A stretch of 64,000 nt of DNA from Eubacteriales bacterium (GTDB lineage Bacteria > Bacillota > Clostridia > Lachnospirales > Lachnospiraceae). The translations under genes and the position numbers were made by a program. Of this stretch, positions 53,733 through 63,365 are shown in pieces (the stretch's first letter is position 1; each line of letters begins with the position of its first letter). The stretch covers positions 186,001 through 250,000 of the forward strand of contig JAUNUY010000003.1 of the NCBI GenBank assembly GCA_030537935.1. The letters are read 5' to 3'. The notes under the pieces are model-generated. The model saw only the letters and a list, made by a program, of their open reading frames with translations. It searched no databases and was not told the DNA's origin.

Positions 53733-55406
53733 CTATATTGAAAACTTTCCTTTGGTCGATTTATTCAGGATAAAGTTCGTTATAATGACAAACAATAAAA
53801 TCGCCGTTGCCAAGGCGCTTGCCGTTTGTTGTGAATGGTAGGTCTGATACGTGAACAGCTCCACACCCAATGTCTTCGTACTGTTGGAATACAGTAAGTT
53901 GGACATGGTCAATTCGTAGAAACACGGCATAAAAATCAGGAACCAGCCCGCCACGATGGAGGGCAGAATGAGCGGTCCGATGACATCCTTAAAACGCCGC
54001 AACCAGCTCGCCCCGGAAATCTGCGCCACCTCCTCCAAGTCCATACTGACTTGAGAAAATGCACTGACCACGGTCCGCATGCCCATCAGCATATACTTGA
54101 TCATATAGGCGATGACCATGATGGTCATGGTGTTATAAATGTTGATACCGAAACGACCCGACATCGTCATAATTAAGGACAGTGCAATAACAACGCTCGG
54201 CGTACCGGAACCGACCGTAATCAGAAAGTCGGGAATGTTCCGGCCACGTGCCTTCGTCCGTTTCAGCAAGTACGCCATAACGCAAGAGACGATGAGACCC
54301 AGTGTCGCCGCCAGTACACCGGAAATAAGAGAATTCTTCACGGAATGAATGATGCTGTCCCGTGAGAAAATCACCTTCCAGTATTTTGTCGTCAGATTCG
54401 AAAGCGACCATCCCTTGCCCATGTTCACCGTAAAGCTGGTCATAATAACTGTCACGAACGGAATGATGACGATGATAAGCGCAAACAGACCGACGATAAT
54501 TGTAATCGGAATCCGCCACTTACCCAGATCGACAATATTCGGTCGCATGGACTTACCGGATACGGTAATATACTGTTTCTTCTTCACCGGCACCGTCGAT
54601 ACGTACATCACGATAAGTGCCAAAATCATCAGAAATACCGCCAAAACGGTCGCATCCGTCAGGCCTTCCTGATTACCGATTTGGACATAATCGAAAATCC
54701 GGGTCGTCACCGTGTAAATCTTGCCCGGCGCGCCGATAATGGACGGGATACCGTAGCAGGATGCCGCCGCCACGAAGACCAAAAGGCCCGCCGCCACAAT
54801 AGACGGCAACATGGTCGGTAAGGTGACCGTAAAGAGTGTCTTCACCGGAGAAGCACCCGAAATGCGGGAAGCTTCTTCCAATGTCGGATCCATTTTTTCC
54901 ATTGCCCGTGAAATGGTGATGAAGGCAAAGGGATAGTAAAATGTCGTCAAAACCCAGACCAGGCCGCCCATCGTATAGATGTCGAACGGAGCCTGACTCA
55001 AGCCGAACACCTTTTGTAAAAACATGTTCATCGTACCGGCGGTCGGATTCAAGAGCCGCAGCCATGCCATGGCACCCACATAAGGCGGTACCATATATGT
55101 CATAACAAAAAGCGTACGGAACATTTTTTTGCCGTACAGATTGGTGCGTCCCACCAGCCATGCCAGCGGAAAGGCAATCAGCGTACCGAAAACCATTGCC
55201 AAGCCGGCACTGACTACCGTATTCTTCAGCGCCGTCCAGTTCAGTGCATAGGTATAAATCCGTCGGAAACCGTCCAGGGAGAACGATCCGTCCGGAAAGA
55301 AGGAACGAACCACCAGGTACAGGATGGGCAAGACCTGAAAAATCAGCAAAAAGGCGACAATCAAGCCTATAATCAACCATTTAATATCAAAACTTCGTTT
55401 TTTCAT
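53733..55406 (-). CDS. ABC transporter permease, fused double MetI domain
   Basis: 557 residues with about twelve membrane segments. Two BPD_transp_1 domains occur in one chain, with EAA-type loops EEASRISGASPVKTLFTVTL and EEVAQISGASWLRRFKDVIG. This fused layout is typical of AfuB/FbpB/SfuB. It forms the membrane channel for the solute bound by the upstream lipoprotein. GGAGG lies 5 bases before the ATG. Confidence 0.92.
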   Translation of the reverse strand: MKKRSFDIKWLIIGLIVAFLLIFQVLPILYLVVRSFFPDGSFSLDGFRRIYTYALNWTALKNTVVSAGLAMVFGTLIAFPLAWLVGRTNLYGKKMFRTLFVMTYMVPPYVGAMAWLRLLNPTAGTMNMFLQKVFGLSQAPFDIYTMGGLVWVLTTFYYPFAFITISRAMEKMDPTLEEASRISGASPVKTLFTVTLPTMLPSIVAAGLLVFVAAASCYGIPSIIGAPGKIYTVTTRIFDYVQIGNQEGLTDATVLAVFLMILALIVMYVSTVPVKKKQYITVSGKSMRPNIVDLGKWRIPITIIVGLFALIIVIIPFVTVIMTSFTVNMGKGWSLSNLTTKYWKVIFSRDSIIHSVKNSLISGVLAATLGLIVSCVMAYLLKRTKARGRNIPDFLITVGSGTPSVVIALSLIMTMSGRFGINIYNTMTIMVIAYMIKYMLMGMRTVVSAFSQVSMDLEEVAQISGASWLRRFKDVIGPLILPSIVAGWFLIFMPCFYELTMSNLLYSNSTKTLGVELFTYQTYHSQQTASALATAILLFVIITNFILNKSTKGKFSI

Positions 55407-55436
55407 GTCCTACCTCCGAAGTAGAATGAATGCGCA

Positions 55437-55463
55437 AACGGACGGAGGCAACCTCCGTCCGTT
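55437..55463 (-). repeat. Intercistronic hairpin between binding protein and permease
   Basis: AACGGACGGAGG / CCTCCGTCCGTT perfect 12-bp stem with a 3-base loop and no T-run. Such hairpins usually stabilise the upstream mRNA, giving more binding protein than permease. Confidence 0.7.
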
Positions 55464-55472
55464 CGTCGCCGT

Positions 55473-56507
55473 TTATTTCTGTTCAATGGTAACGTATTCC
55501 TGGAACTTCGTACGAATCGTATCACGATCTTTGTAGCATTTTTCCCAGTCTACCGGGATAACGTTCTTCTGAATTTCCGCCGTCGGAATGGCATCATAGG
55601 GTGCCTTCGGGAAGTCTTTCCGTACCGAATGCATCCAACCTTTTACAATGGCTTCCTGACCTTCTTCAGAGAGGAACCACTCCGTAATCTCTTCACAAGC
55701 CTTCGTATTGCCGTTGGCCGACATCTTTTCGTTGATGGTCATGATGGGGGAAGGAATGGATACGACACCGTCTTTCGGGTAGATGACTTCCAGTTTGGAG
55801 CTCTCTTCTTCCCGTTTTTTCAGTACGGATTCTTCCAACGTCATGATTTCATCACATTCGCCGCTCTCCAATTTCGTGAGCGCAACGGATCCGGATTCCA
55901 CCGGCACTTCCTGTTTACCCAGATCCTTGAAAGCATCTTCACCGTACTTGTCGAGCAAGCCGACGATTGTCGCCATGGCGGTACCCGAAGACAGGGGGTT
56001 CGGCATGGAAATCTTACCCTTCAGAGAAGATTTCGTGGCAAAGTCTTTGAAGGAATCCGCAACTTCGCTCTTATCCTTCTTTTCCGGATTATATGCCAGC
56101 ACCATGTTCAGGATACGAACCGGATACCAGTATCCCTCGGGGTCATACTCGAAAGCGAGGCTGTCCGGATCTTTGATTTTGTAAGGATGAAGAATCTCCG
56201 CTTCCTTCAATTCCAAAGCGTATGCCGGTTCCGCCACCATCAACATATCACAACCCAACTTACCGGAATCGATTTCTGCGGCAATCTTGGTCTGTAATGT
56301 ACCCGTACCACCTTGGAAGAATTCAATATCGTAGTCGGGGAACTTGTCGGCCAGTGCCACCTTCATGTTGTCGATAATATCCTCATACATGGACGTATAG
56401 ATGACGACCTTTTTCTTCTCGCCGCCTCCGCCGCCTCCGCAGCCGACACTGCCCAAAACCATTGTTGCAGCCAGAGCGACTGCCGCCAACTTCTTAAATA
56501 CTCTCAT
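55473..56507 (-). CDS. ABC transporter solute-binding lipoprotein (AfuA/HptA-like)
   Basis: 344 residues. Signal peptide and lipobox GSVGC, followed by a glycine run. Family 1/6 binding fold: VVIYTSMYEDIIDNMKVALA, FFQGGTGTLQTKIAAEIDSG, YWYPVRILNMVLAYNPEKKD and ISMPNPLSSGTAMATIVGLL. Homologues carry ferric iron, 2-aminoethylphosphonate or hexose phosphates. The two-component genes immediately upstream resemble the HptSR pair that works with HptA, which favours a phosphorylated solute; this is inference. GGAGG precedes the ATG. Confidence 0.88.
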   Translation of the reverse strand: MRVFKKLAAVALAATMVLGSVGCGGGGGGEKKKVVIYTSMYEDIIDNMKVALADKFPDYDIEFFQGGTGTLQTKIAAEIDSGKLGCDMLMVAEPAYALELKEAEILHPYKIKDPDSLAFEYDPEGYWYPVRILNMVLAYNPEKKDKSEVADSFKDFATKSSLKGKISMPNPLSSGTAMATIVGLLDKYGEDAFKDLGKQEVPVESGSVALTKLESGECDEIMTLEESVLKKREEESSKLEVIYPKDGVVSIPSPIMTINEKMSANGNTKACEEITEWFLSEEGQEAIVKGWMHSVRKDFPKAPYDAIPTAEIQKNVIPVDWEKCYKDRDTIRTKFQEYVTIEQK

Positions 56508-56508
56508 T

Positions 56509-57279
56509 TCAGACCTCCTTTTTTGCCTCCGGGTGAGTACCCCCGGGATGATTTAAATATTCACTCGGACTAATGCCCGTGTATTTCTTGAATACGGCGG
56601 AAAAATGTTTATAATCGCAAAAACCGAGCCGATCCGCCACCTCGTATAATTTCAGCCCCGGTTCCGCCAGATATTCCTTCGACCGTTCAATACGATAATC
56701 GTTCAGAACGTCCACGAAGGTGCGCCCCGTCGCCCGTTTGAAACTGCGGGAAAAGTATGCCGCCGTAATGCCGAGTGCACCGGCAAAGGCTTCCACGTTG
56801 ATTTTCTCCCCCGGTGCCTCCGCTATCCGTTTCAAAGCGGCATCAACATATTGATTACAGGCCGCCTCATCCTTGACGTACTTCAACTTCAACGTATATT
56901 GACCGTTATCGGGTAGTTTGTCCTGTAGACGCCGTACCATCTGAATTAATGCATCCTCATCGATGGGTTTGAGCAGATATTCCGAAACGCCCAGACGAAT
57001 GGCCCGTCGGGCAAATTCAAAATCACTGTAACCGGTCAACAGAACGGCTTGGAAATCGTAAACCGACTTGGCCTTTTCCAGCATCTCCAGCCCGTCCATC
57101 TTCGGCATACAAATGTCCGTTAGGACGAGGTCGGGACGTGTATCCAAAATGGCCGCCAGCCCTTCTTCTCCATCGCCCGCACTGCATACGACCGTAAAAC
57201 CGAGGGCCGACCAATCTGTCACCGTTTCAATCCCGTGACGGATGATTGCTTCATCTTCAACGATGCCCAGTTTCAACAT
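56509..57279 (-). CDS. Response regulator, AraC/YesN type
   Basis: 256 residues. Receiver domain 1-120 with phospho-aspartate D55 in VLTDICMPKMDGLEM and K in LLKPIDEDALI. The C-terminal AraC double helix-turn-helix (about 155-250) includes AFAGALGITAAYFSRSFKRA and VADRLGFCDYKHFSAVFKKY. It probably activates the downstream transporter genes. It begins 1 base after the kinase stop and ends 1 base before the binding-protein ATG. Confidence 0.93.
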   Translation of the reverse strand: MLKLGIVEDEAIIRHGIETVTDWSALGFTVVCSAGDGEEGLAAILDTRPDLVLTDICMPKMDGLEMLEKAKSVYDFQAVLLTGYSDFEFARRAIRLGVSEYLLKPIDEDALIQMVRRLQDKLPDNGQYTLKLKYVKDEAACNQYVDAALKRIAEAPGEKINVEAFAGALGITAAYFSRSFKRATGRTFVDVLNDYRIERSKEYLAEPGLKLYEVADRLGFCDYKHFSAVFKKYTGISPSEYLNHPGGTHPEAKKEV

Positions 57280-57280
57280 A

Positions 57281-58960
57281 TCAACCTCCCCGATATGGCA
57301 AAACGATCTTAATGCAAAGACCCGCCGCCTCGTTGGACACGGTCATCGTGCCCGCCTCACCGAACAACAACTCGATACGCTTGGCAATGTTTCTCACGCC
57401 GATGCTTTCCCGTCGTAATCCGGGCTTTGCCAAATCTGCCTGTAACGCCGACAAATCGTCCGCCGACATGCCGCCGCCGTTATCCGTAATGCAAATATGT
57501 ATCGTATTCTCCCGGCGACGTATCACCAATCCGATGACCAACTTCTCAACCCGATTCATACCATGTTTAATGGCATTTTCAATCAGGGGCTGAAACAAGA
57601 GTTTCGGAATCACGGCATCACCAATGTCCTCATCGATGTCCGGATGGTATTCCAATCGGTCGGAAAAGCGCTTCTTTGAAATCGCCAGATATTTCATGAC
57701 GTAGTCCAGGTCATCTTGCAATCGGACCGTTTCCTCCCCACGAATGCTGTAGCGAAGAATGTCCGAAAGATTCCGAAGTACCTCTTGTGCCCCGGCGGGG
57801 TCCATACGAATTAGGACTCGGATAATCTCCAACGTATTAAATAGAAAATGCGGATTAAACTGGGATTCCAGCTGCCGTATCTGAGCGGTCCGCATCGCCT
57901 CTGCCTGACGTTTCGTCACGTCCAACAAATGCTCTATACTGTCCAACATGTGATTGTAGGACGAGGCAATGGTCGCAAATTCATCGTCTGTTTGAATGGA
58001 TAGGCGGGTATCCATGTCGCCATGCTCCACCGCCTCGAATGCCATATTGATTTCATCCAAACGATCCGTGATGTCATTCGCAACTTTTCGGGCACGCCGC
58101 TTCATCACCTTATGCAAGGGGATGAGCAGCAGACCCAGAGAAAGGTATAGTATGAGAAAAATAAGAAGTGACAGATTCAGGCCGGATATTGAATAGACGT
58201 TCAACAGGCCCGGCACGGCCTCTTCCCGCTGCACTATCAAAAATTCATGTTCCAACCGAAGTGCGGAACCGCCGCCCGGCTCTATCCGATGCGGAAGCAC
58301 GCTCAGTGCGTTGGACATCCAGTAAAAGGATTCAAAAAACACCTTATCATGGGCATCCGCCACGAGAAACTGTGTTCGGAACTTTTTGGCAATGGCGGTA
58401 AACCGATCCTTTGTAATCACGGAAACTACCGCACCCCGATATGTCGTTCCGTCCATGACGGGAATTGCCAACTGAAGTTGAATATCGCCCTGTCGCTTCA
58501 CGTGGTAATGCTTGACCTCCGTCACACGCGGCGCATGGCTCTTTTTCAACTCATAAAGAATCCCCCAATCTTCTCCATACCGCAGAAAGGCCGGTTCTTC
58601 TTCCTTACCGTAGATGATTTCGCCGTCGGCATCCACGATGTAAAGCTCCGCCGTTAATTCACGTCGACCGTTCTCGACTTCATTGCGCATAAAAAAATCT
58701 CTTTTCCGCTGCGCCGTCAAGGGAATACTCAAATCCGGTATACTCCGGACCAACCCTTCCATGAACGTAAAACGGGATTCAATATCCTGACGAATCCGGG
58801 ACGCAATTTCCCGCGTCTGGGAACGTGTCTGAATGACGCTGGAACCATACCATGCGATAAAGAAGAATAACGGAATACTCACGATTAAAACCGATATTCG
58901 AATGAATCGCTGAGACAATAATGCCCGATAGATTTTATATTTTAACGATTTTTTTTTCAT
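57281..58960 (-). CDS. Sensor histidine kinase, YesM type
   Basis: 559 residues. Two membrane helices (about 18-40 and 258-282) enclose a 215-residue extracellular sensor domain. A HAMP domain follows (DEINMAFEAVEHGDMDTRLS), then His_kinase with the phospho-acceptor in QLESQFNPHFLFNTLEIIRV and HATPase_c with PLIENAIKHGM and ITDNGGGM. It senses an external solute and signals to the regulator encoded next. Confidence 0.93.
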   Translation of the reverse strand: MKKKSLKYKIYRALLSQRFIRISVLIVSIPLFFFIAWYGSSVIQTRSQTREIASRIRQDIESRFTFMEGLVRSIPDLSIPLTAQRKRDFFMRNEVENGRRELTAELYIVDADGEIIYGKEEEPAFLRYGEDWGILYELKKSHAPRVTEVKHYHVKRQGDIQLQLAIPVMDGTTYRGAVVSVITKDRFTAIAKKFRTQFLVADAHDKVFFESFYWMSNALSVLPHRIEPGGGSALRLEHEFLIVQREEAVPGLLNVYSISGLNLSLLIFLILYLSLGLLLIPLHKVMKRRARKVANDITDRLDEINMAFEAVEHGDMDTRLSIQTDDEFATIASSYNHMLDSIEHLLDVTKRQAEAMRTAQIRQLESQFNPHFLFNTLEIIRVLIRMDPAGAQEVLRNLSDILRYSIRGEETVRLQDDLDYVMKYLAISKKRFSDRLEYHPDIDEDIGDAVIPKLLFQPLIENAIKHGMNRVEKLVIGLVIRRRENTIHICITDNGGGMSADDLSALQADLAKPGLRRESIGVRNIAKRIELLFGEAGTMTVSNEAAGLCIKIVLPYRGG

Positions 58961-59038
58961 AAGCCTTCCTACAAGGAAATCTTAACACCATATTGGTATT
59001 ATTCAATCCAATAATTTTGACATCTTGTCCAAAAATAC

Positions 59039-59059
59039 GACATATCCCGAAAATATGTC
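59039..59059. promoter_or_regulatory. Inverted repeat in the 5' leader of the kinase operon
   Basis: GACATAT and ATATGTC arms with a 7-base centre, about 16 bases downstream of the -10 box; possibly the regulator's own site. Confidence 0.4.
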
Positions 59060-59074
59060 TATATTCTCTACTTA

Positions 59075-59103
59075 ATTATAGAATATTAGGATGAGTTGCA
59101 CAA
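59075..59103 (-). promoter_or_regulatory. Promoter of the kinase-transporter operon
   Basis: TTGTGC (59098-59103), 17-base spacer, TATAAT (59075-59080) on the minus strand, about 115 bases before the kinase ATG. Confidence 0.65.
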
Positions 59104-59270
59104 TAAAATTGAATGGTTTAAAAATATATTTCTACGAGGTAAACTGATAGAAAGCTTCATAACAGTACTCTTGCCGAATCGGTCGACTTCGAACGGTCTT
59201 GTCTCCCCGTCAATTGCACTGTATGTATGAGACAAAAATCTCAAGCCTGAAATTCAATGTCGCTATAATG
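59104..59270. other. Intergenic region between the pilus island end and the kinase promoter
   Basis: No reading frame or clear structure beyond short imperfect repeats (GAGAC...GTCTC-like around 59200-59250). Possibly holds upstream regulatory DNA for the kinase operon. Confidence 0.3.
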
Positions 59271-59297
59271 CAAAAGACACCGCGCCAAAGCGGTGCC
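59271..59297 (-). terminator. Terminator of the pilus/sortase island
   Basis: GGCACCGC pairs with GCGGTGTC (one G-T pair), 6-base loop, then TTTTG on the minus strand, directly after the last sortase. Confidence 0.8.
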
Positions 59298-59300
59298 TTC

Positions 59301-60152
59301 CTACTCTTCTTTCTCACGAAAAGGTCTAATAAACTTATACAGAACAAACAGAATGGCGGCCGATAGAATGACCGTCACGACCCGGAATAAAATTCGAAAT
59401 GCCTGCACCGTCCCACTCTTTCTAAACATCGTGACAGACTTCTCGTCTGACGGTGTTTCCGATACATCCGGATCTTGCGGAACATAACGACAATTGACCA
59501 GCAATCGTTCACGTGCCGTCGGATAAGGATGGCAGGTCAACAATGTCAACATATTCTTTCCCTCAACCGACTTCAGCTTCTCACCGGCCCAAGGTGGAAT
59601 TGATTCCTGATCCGTCACTTTATAGTGCAAGGTCTTGTCGAATATATCCAGAAAAACGTCATCTCCTTCTTCCAGGTTATTGATATACAGAAAGCCATTA
59701 AACGTATAGTAACCTCGATGACCGGCAAGAACCGGTCGGGTACCATCTGTCCCTGTAGGAAAACTCGTCCCCTCAATCAATGCCACACCACGACTCATAT
59801 TTTTATCTGATGCCCCAAAATAAATCGGTTGTACCTCGCTCAGTGCCGGAATGCGGATATATCCCAAAAGAGCATCCGGAGAAAAATCATTAAATGCACT
59901 CTCCGGGATGGGTGCAGAGGAAGCAAAGGGATCGCTGAAACTCTCCGCCCCTTGTGATAATCGGGCATTATAGTTATGAATTGCCGCCGCCAGCGCATCC
60001 TTCTCCGCCGCCGGTCTCTTCGCTTCTTTCTCCATAAAAGTGGACGCTGCTTTTTCCACGCGATATTCTGAAAATACGATTCGTACAAATGGATAGAGCA
60101 TGGTACACAAACCTACAAAAATGAGTATTAATGCTACGCGCCTCTTTTTCAT
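59301..60152 (-). CDS. Class C sortase (third of the island)
   Basis: 283 residues with membrane helices at both ends (ILIFVGLCTMLYPFVRIVF; AFRILFRVVTVILSAAILFV). Catalytic H145 in LAGHRGYYTF, C207 in TLLTCHPY and R216 in ARERLLVNC. The lid motif DPF at 74-76 marks class C, the pilin-polymerising type. It is the most divergent of the three (HRGYY instead of HRGLP), so it may act on a different pilin. Starts 1 base before the stop of the previous sortase gene. Confidence 0.9.
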   Translation of the reverse strand: MKKRRVALILIFVGLCTMLYPFVRIVFSEYRVEKAASTFMEKEAKRPAAEKDALAAAIHNYNARLSQGAESFSDPFASSAPIPESAFNDFSPDALLGYIRIPALSEVQPIYFGASDKNMSRGVALIEGTSFPTGTDGTRPVLAGHRGYYTFNGFLYINNLEEGDDVFLDIFDKTLHYKVTDQESIPPWAGEKLKSVEGKNMLTLLTCHPYPTARERLLVNCRYVPQDPDVSETPSDEKSVTMFRKSGTVQAFRILFRVVTVILSAAILFVLYKFIRPFREKEE

Positions 60153-60153
60153 C

Positions 60154-61050
60154 CTACTCCTCTTTCTCCTTCACAGCCGGCGCTTTTTTTGCCATCCTCT
60201 TCTTCCGACGTCGCTTCGAACCTCCGGTTATAAAGTCAATAAAATACAAGAAAACAGCTGTTCCCGCCAAGATGAGGAAGATATAGAGAATCCAGCGATA
60301 ACGATGATTGTTTTTGTATACGGTTTCATCCGCCAACTTTTGATCCGGTACATATTCTATTCTATGTCCCCGTACCAACAAGCGATGCGAATTTACCATA
60401 TAGGGCGTACAAGTTAACAGCGTGACATAATCATGTCCAGATTTGATAATAAGATCATCAAATACACTCGGCTCGATTGTCTTAATCTGATCCACTTCGT
60501 AGGCAAGCGTTTCATAAAGATTGGTGACATAAAATTTATCTCCCACAACAACCTCATTCAACTTACTGAACAACACTGCCTCCGGTAAACCACGATGTGC
60601 CGTCAGAACACAGTGCGTATTATTTCCGCCGATCGGTAACGAAGTGCCCTGCATGTGACCAACACCCTTGCGTAATACTACTTCTTCCGTACCGGCAAAT
60701 ATCGGTAAATCCTGCTGAATCCTGGGAATAGAAATATGACCGATTTGTTCATGAATTTCCAACATCCGGGCATATTCGGCACGGCCTTTTTCTTGTCTTT
60801 CTTTCTGATAGGGGTCTTCCAACACTTCACCACGTTCCATCAATCCTTCATTATACGCATGAGCCAGACTCAAGCGTTCCTGAACCTCTACCGTGGAGAT
60901 TTTACCTTTTTCTTGCTCGAATGTCTGTACGTAATTACTTGCGTCCCAGTCTGCCAACATCCGGCTAATTACCGGATATAATAAAATACATAATCCTATA
61001 ACAAATATGATGACAAACGGAATGATGGATTTCTTCTTTTTTTTTCTCAT
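60154..61050 (-). CDS. Class C sortase (second of the island)
   Basis: 298 residues. N-terminal helix (IIPFVIIFVIGLCILLYPVI), lid motif DPY at 79-81, catalytic H152 in TAHRGLPEAV, C214 in TLLTCTPYMVNS and R223, and a C-terminal membrane helix. It joins pilin subunits through their sorting motifs. It follows a possible partial terminator after the second pilin. Confidence 0.92.
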   Translation of the reverse strand: MRKKKKKSIIPFVIIFVIGLCILLYPVISRMLADWDASNYVQTFEQEKGKISTVEVQERLSLAHAYNEGLMERGEVLEDPYQKERQEKGRAEYARMLEIHEQIGHISIPRIQQDLPIFAGTEEVVLRKGVGHMQGTSLPIGGNNTHCVLTAHRGLPEAVLFSKLNEVVVGDKFYVTNLYETLAYEVDQIKTIEPSVFDDLIIKSGHDYVTLLTCTPYMVNSHRLLVRGHRIEYVPDQKLADETVYKNNHRYRWILYIFLILAGTAVFLYFIDFITGGSKRRRKKRMAKKAPAVKEKEE

Positions 61051-61132
61051 CCTGCCTCTTTCCGACTTTTTATATCTTAAACTGTTTCATATTCTATCCC
61101 ATTCGGTACTGATTGTCAAAGAGGGAAAGATG

Positions 61133-61169
61133 AAAAGCGGTAAGACCGGTGTCATACCAATCCTACCGC
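61133..61169 (-). terminator. Candidate attenuating terminator between second pilin and sortase
   Basis: On the minus strand GCGGTA/TACCGC ends a hairpin with partly paired interior, followed by TTTTC. This lies downstream of the pilin (stop at 61217) only if read from a leader; since the sortase start is at 61050, it sits between the two genes and would lower sortase levels. Confidence 0.5.
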
Positions 61170-61216
61170 CCGAGCGCATGACGATACCGTCCGAAAATCC
61201 ATATGATGGCTCGTCA

Positions 61217-62458
61217 TTATGAACTTATAGTACGCGTTGAACGGCGATAATACAGAATTCCTGCTAGAACTAATAATCCGCCAATCCCCGCATATAGAAA
61301 AATCTGAATATCACCCGTCACCGGTACATCCGGTCCATCTCCCTCCGGCGGCCGCTTTCGATTCACAACTGAAAGACGTTCCACATCGTGATAGCTATTC
61401 TCCGTCACCTCAAAGAAAATTGGCGTCTGTGGTGCATCATACACCTGTACATCAATGATTGGTACCTGTGTTTCTTCCAGAACATACGTACCAAACGCTA
61501 GACCGTTCACCTCAAAATCTCCTGCTTCGTTCGATATGAGGGTCACCTCTTTGCCATCCGCAATAACACGATCAAAGCGTATCTGCCCGTTCAAATCCTT
61601 TACCTGACGTAACAACTTAAATACCGCACCACTTAAAGGTGAACCGTCACCATCCACCTTTCTAAACTTTTTCCCCCCGGTCTCAGGCCGATTGTTGACC
61701 ACCTCCACGGTACTACCGCGTTCGTCATTTAAGTTCACGGGAATATCTTTCGTCAATAATTCATACCCCGGCAAGGTCACCTTCTCTCGGAAGAAATAAG
61801 AGCCTTGTGGTAAGTCGCGGACATTGATTTCACCTCGTTCATCCGTCACGTATTCGCCCAACGAAATATCCTTTGCCCCCGGATTTTTCCGAAACAATTC
61901 AAATGTAACGCCTTTCATTCGGTTCTCTTCCCGTACCAATTCACTATACTTGATTAACCGAATATCTCCCGGTGGTTCCGACGATACATTCGGTTTGGGA
62001 TACACGTCAACATGAAATGCATCATTTAAGGGTACCTCAAAAACAGTGGCCGTCTCTCGCCAACGCTCCGTTAACAGGCCTCCCGCATCCTTCTCTACGG
62101 CACGCATGTAATAGCGACCATCTGGTAGCTCAATATCTTCAATCATACCGTCAACATTCGTCGGCTCTGTTAATAAAGCCGGTGGATATTTTGCGTCCAG
62201 CTCGTCCAGACTCATCGACCGAAAATGTGTACGATCCGCCTCCCATGAACGACTTCTCGCCGACTCATCCAGTTGCGGCTTATGATCACCGATACGCCAT
62301 ATTTTATAACTTATTCCGCGAATCTCTTGATGATATTCACTTTTTCGGATAATACGTAAATAATTGTTTCCCGTTGCCGACACGCTCATAGGAAGGAGCG
62401 TCAACAACAAAAGGAGAATCAGACCCCAAGTCCACCCCCCGCTATTTGATTTTTTCAT
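61217..62458 (-). CDS. Cna-B pilin subunit with VPVTG sorting motif
   Basis: 413 residues from ATG 62458 (GGAG upstream, overlapping the sortase stop by 17 bases). Signal peptide to about VSATGNN. Two SpaA/Cna-B-like domains near 170-270 (KGVTFELFRKNPGAKDISLG) and 270-385 (FRKVDGDGSPLSGAVFKLLR) with the E-box-like VLEETQVP. C-terminal VPVTGD, hydrophobic helix and RRSTR form a variant sortase signal. Probably a minor, basal or tip pilin. Confidence 0.85.
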   Translation of the reverse strand: MKKSNSGGWTWGLILLLLLTLLPMSVSATGNNYLRIIRKSEYHQEIRGISYKIWRIGDHKPQLDESARSRSWEADRTHFRSMSLDELDAKYPPALLTEPTNVDGMIEDIELPDGRYYMRAVEKDAGGLLTERWRETATVFEVPLNDAFHVDVYPKPNVSSEPPGDIRLIKYSELVREENRMKGVTFELFRKNPGAKDISLGEYVTDERGEINVRDLPQGSYFFREKVTLPGYELLTKDIPVNLNDERGSTVEVVNNRPETGGKKFRKVDGDGSPLSGAVFKLLRQVKDLNGQIRFDRVIADGKEVTLISNEAGDFEVNGLAFGTYVLEETQVPIIDVQVYDAPQTPIFFEVTENSYHDVERLSVVNRKRPPEGDGPDVPVTGDIQIFLYAGIGGLLVLAGILYYRRSTRTISS

Positions 62459-63350
62459 CTGTCTCCTTCGCTTTCCTTCCATTTCTACGTTCCCGTCGCC
62501 ACATAATCAAAAGAAGCACCAAAAATATGCCGATGCCGATAAGATACTCTTTGTATTTTTCCAAAAATAATATCCAGCGGTAGTCTTCTTTTACCGACCG
62601 GGCAGACGCTTCCAATTGCTTCGTATACTCAATTCGATGTCCACGCAATATCAAGCGTTGAGAATTCACCATATACGGATGACATGTCAGTAAGGTAATG
62701 TAATCCTCGTCTGCCTCAATCCCTAAATGCGTCGTATCCGTCGGTTCAATAATCTCAATCCGGTCAATCAAGTATGCATGCGGTTCATCCAACACCTGAA
62801 CAAAAAAGAAATCTCCGATTGCCAATCGATCCAAATCTCGAAATAAACGGGCACTTGGCAAGCCTCTGTGACCGGTTAATACCGCATGTGTCCCTTTTCC
62901 GCCAATCGGTAAACTACTGTTTAATAAGTGACCAATCCCCTTTTGCAAGACGTGCTCATTCGTCCCGCTATAAATTGGGAGTTTGACATCCAACTTGGGA
63001 ATTTCCAGTGTACCAATCAACTTCTCCGCCAAAAAGTATGCCGGAATCTCGCCAGCCTGATACATGGCCGTCAAAACTGCTAATTTTTCTTCAGAAAAAA
63101 CGTTCTGATCCGTTCTCGCCAACTTTGCATTATAGGCTGTTGCAGCCGCCAAAATCCGTTTTCCCTCTTCCGTCGGCAAGGATGACACCATCGCTCCATA
63201 CTCATCTACTTGTTCCATTTGCTTCCGATAATTCACATACTGCGAAAAGAGCGGGTAAGCGAAGATACAAAAGCCAACTAACAGCAGACCCATCAAAAAT
63301 ATACGAGATCTTACCACTCTCCGGACAATATTGTCTTCTTTTTTCGTCAT
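62442..63350 (-). CDS. Class C sortase (first of the island)
   Basis: 302 residues from ATG 63350 (GAAGGAG upstream). N-terminal helix (IFLMGLLLVGFCIFAYPLF), catalytic H161 in LTGHRGLPSARLF, C223 in TLLTCHPYMVNSQRL and R232, and a C-terminal helix. The aromatic DP-x lid motif seen in its two neighbours is not evident (TDQNVFSEEK at that place), so its lid may differ. Confidence 0.91.
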   Translation of the reverse strand: MTKKEDNIVRRVVRSRIFLMGLLLVGFCIFAYPLFSQYVNYRKQMEQVDEYGAMVSSLPTEEGKRILAAATAYNAKLARTDQNVFSEEKLAVLTAMYQAGEIPAYFLAEKLIGTLEIPKLDVKLPIYSGTNEHVLQKGIGHLLNSSLPIGGKGTHAVLTGHRGLPSARLFRDLDRLAIGDFFFVQVLDEPHAYLIDRIEIIEPTDTTHLGIEADEDYITLLTCHPYMVNSQRLILRGHRIEYTKQLEASARSVKEDYRWILFLEKYKEYLIGIGIFLVLLLIMWRRERRNGRKAKETDEKIK

Positions 63351-63365
63351 GACTCCTTCTATCAA

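Noticed and set aside
59160..59270. Possible small structured RNA in the gap before the kinase operon
   Set aside because: Only short imperfect repeats, no consensus promoter plus terminator pair.
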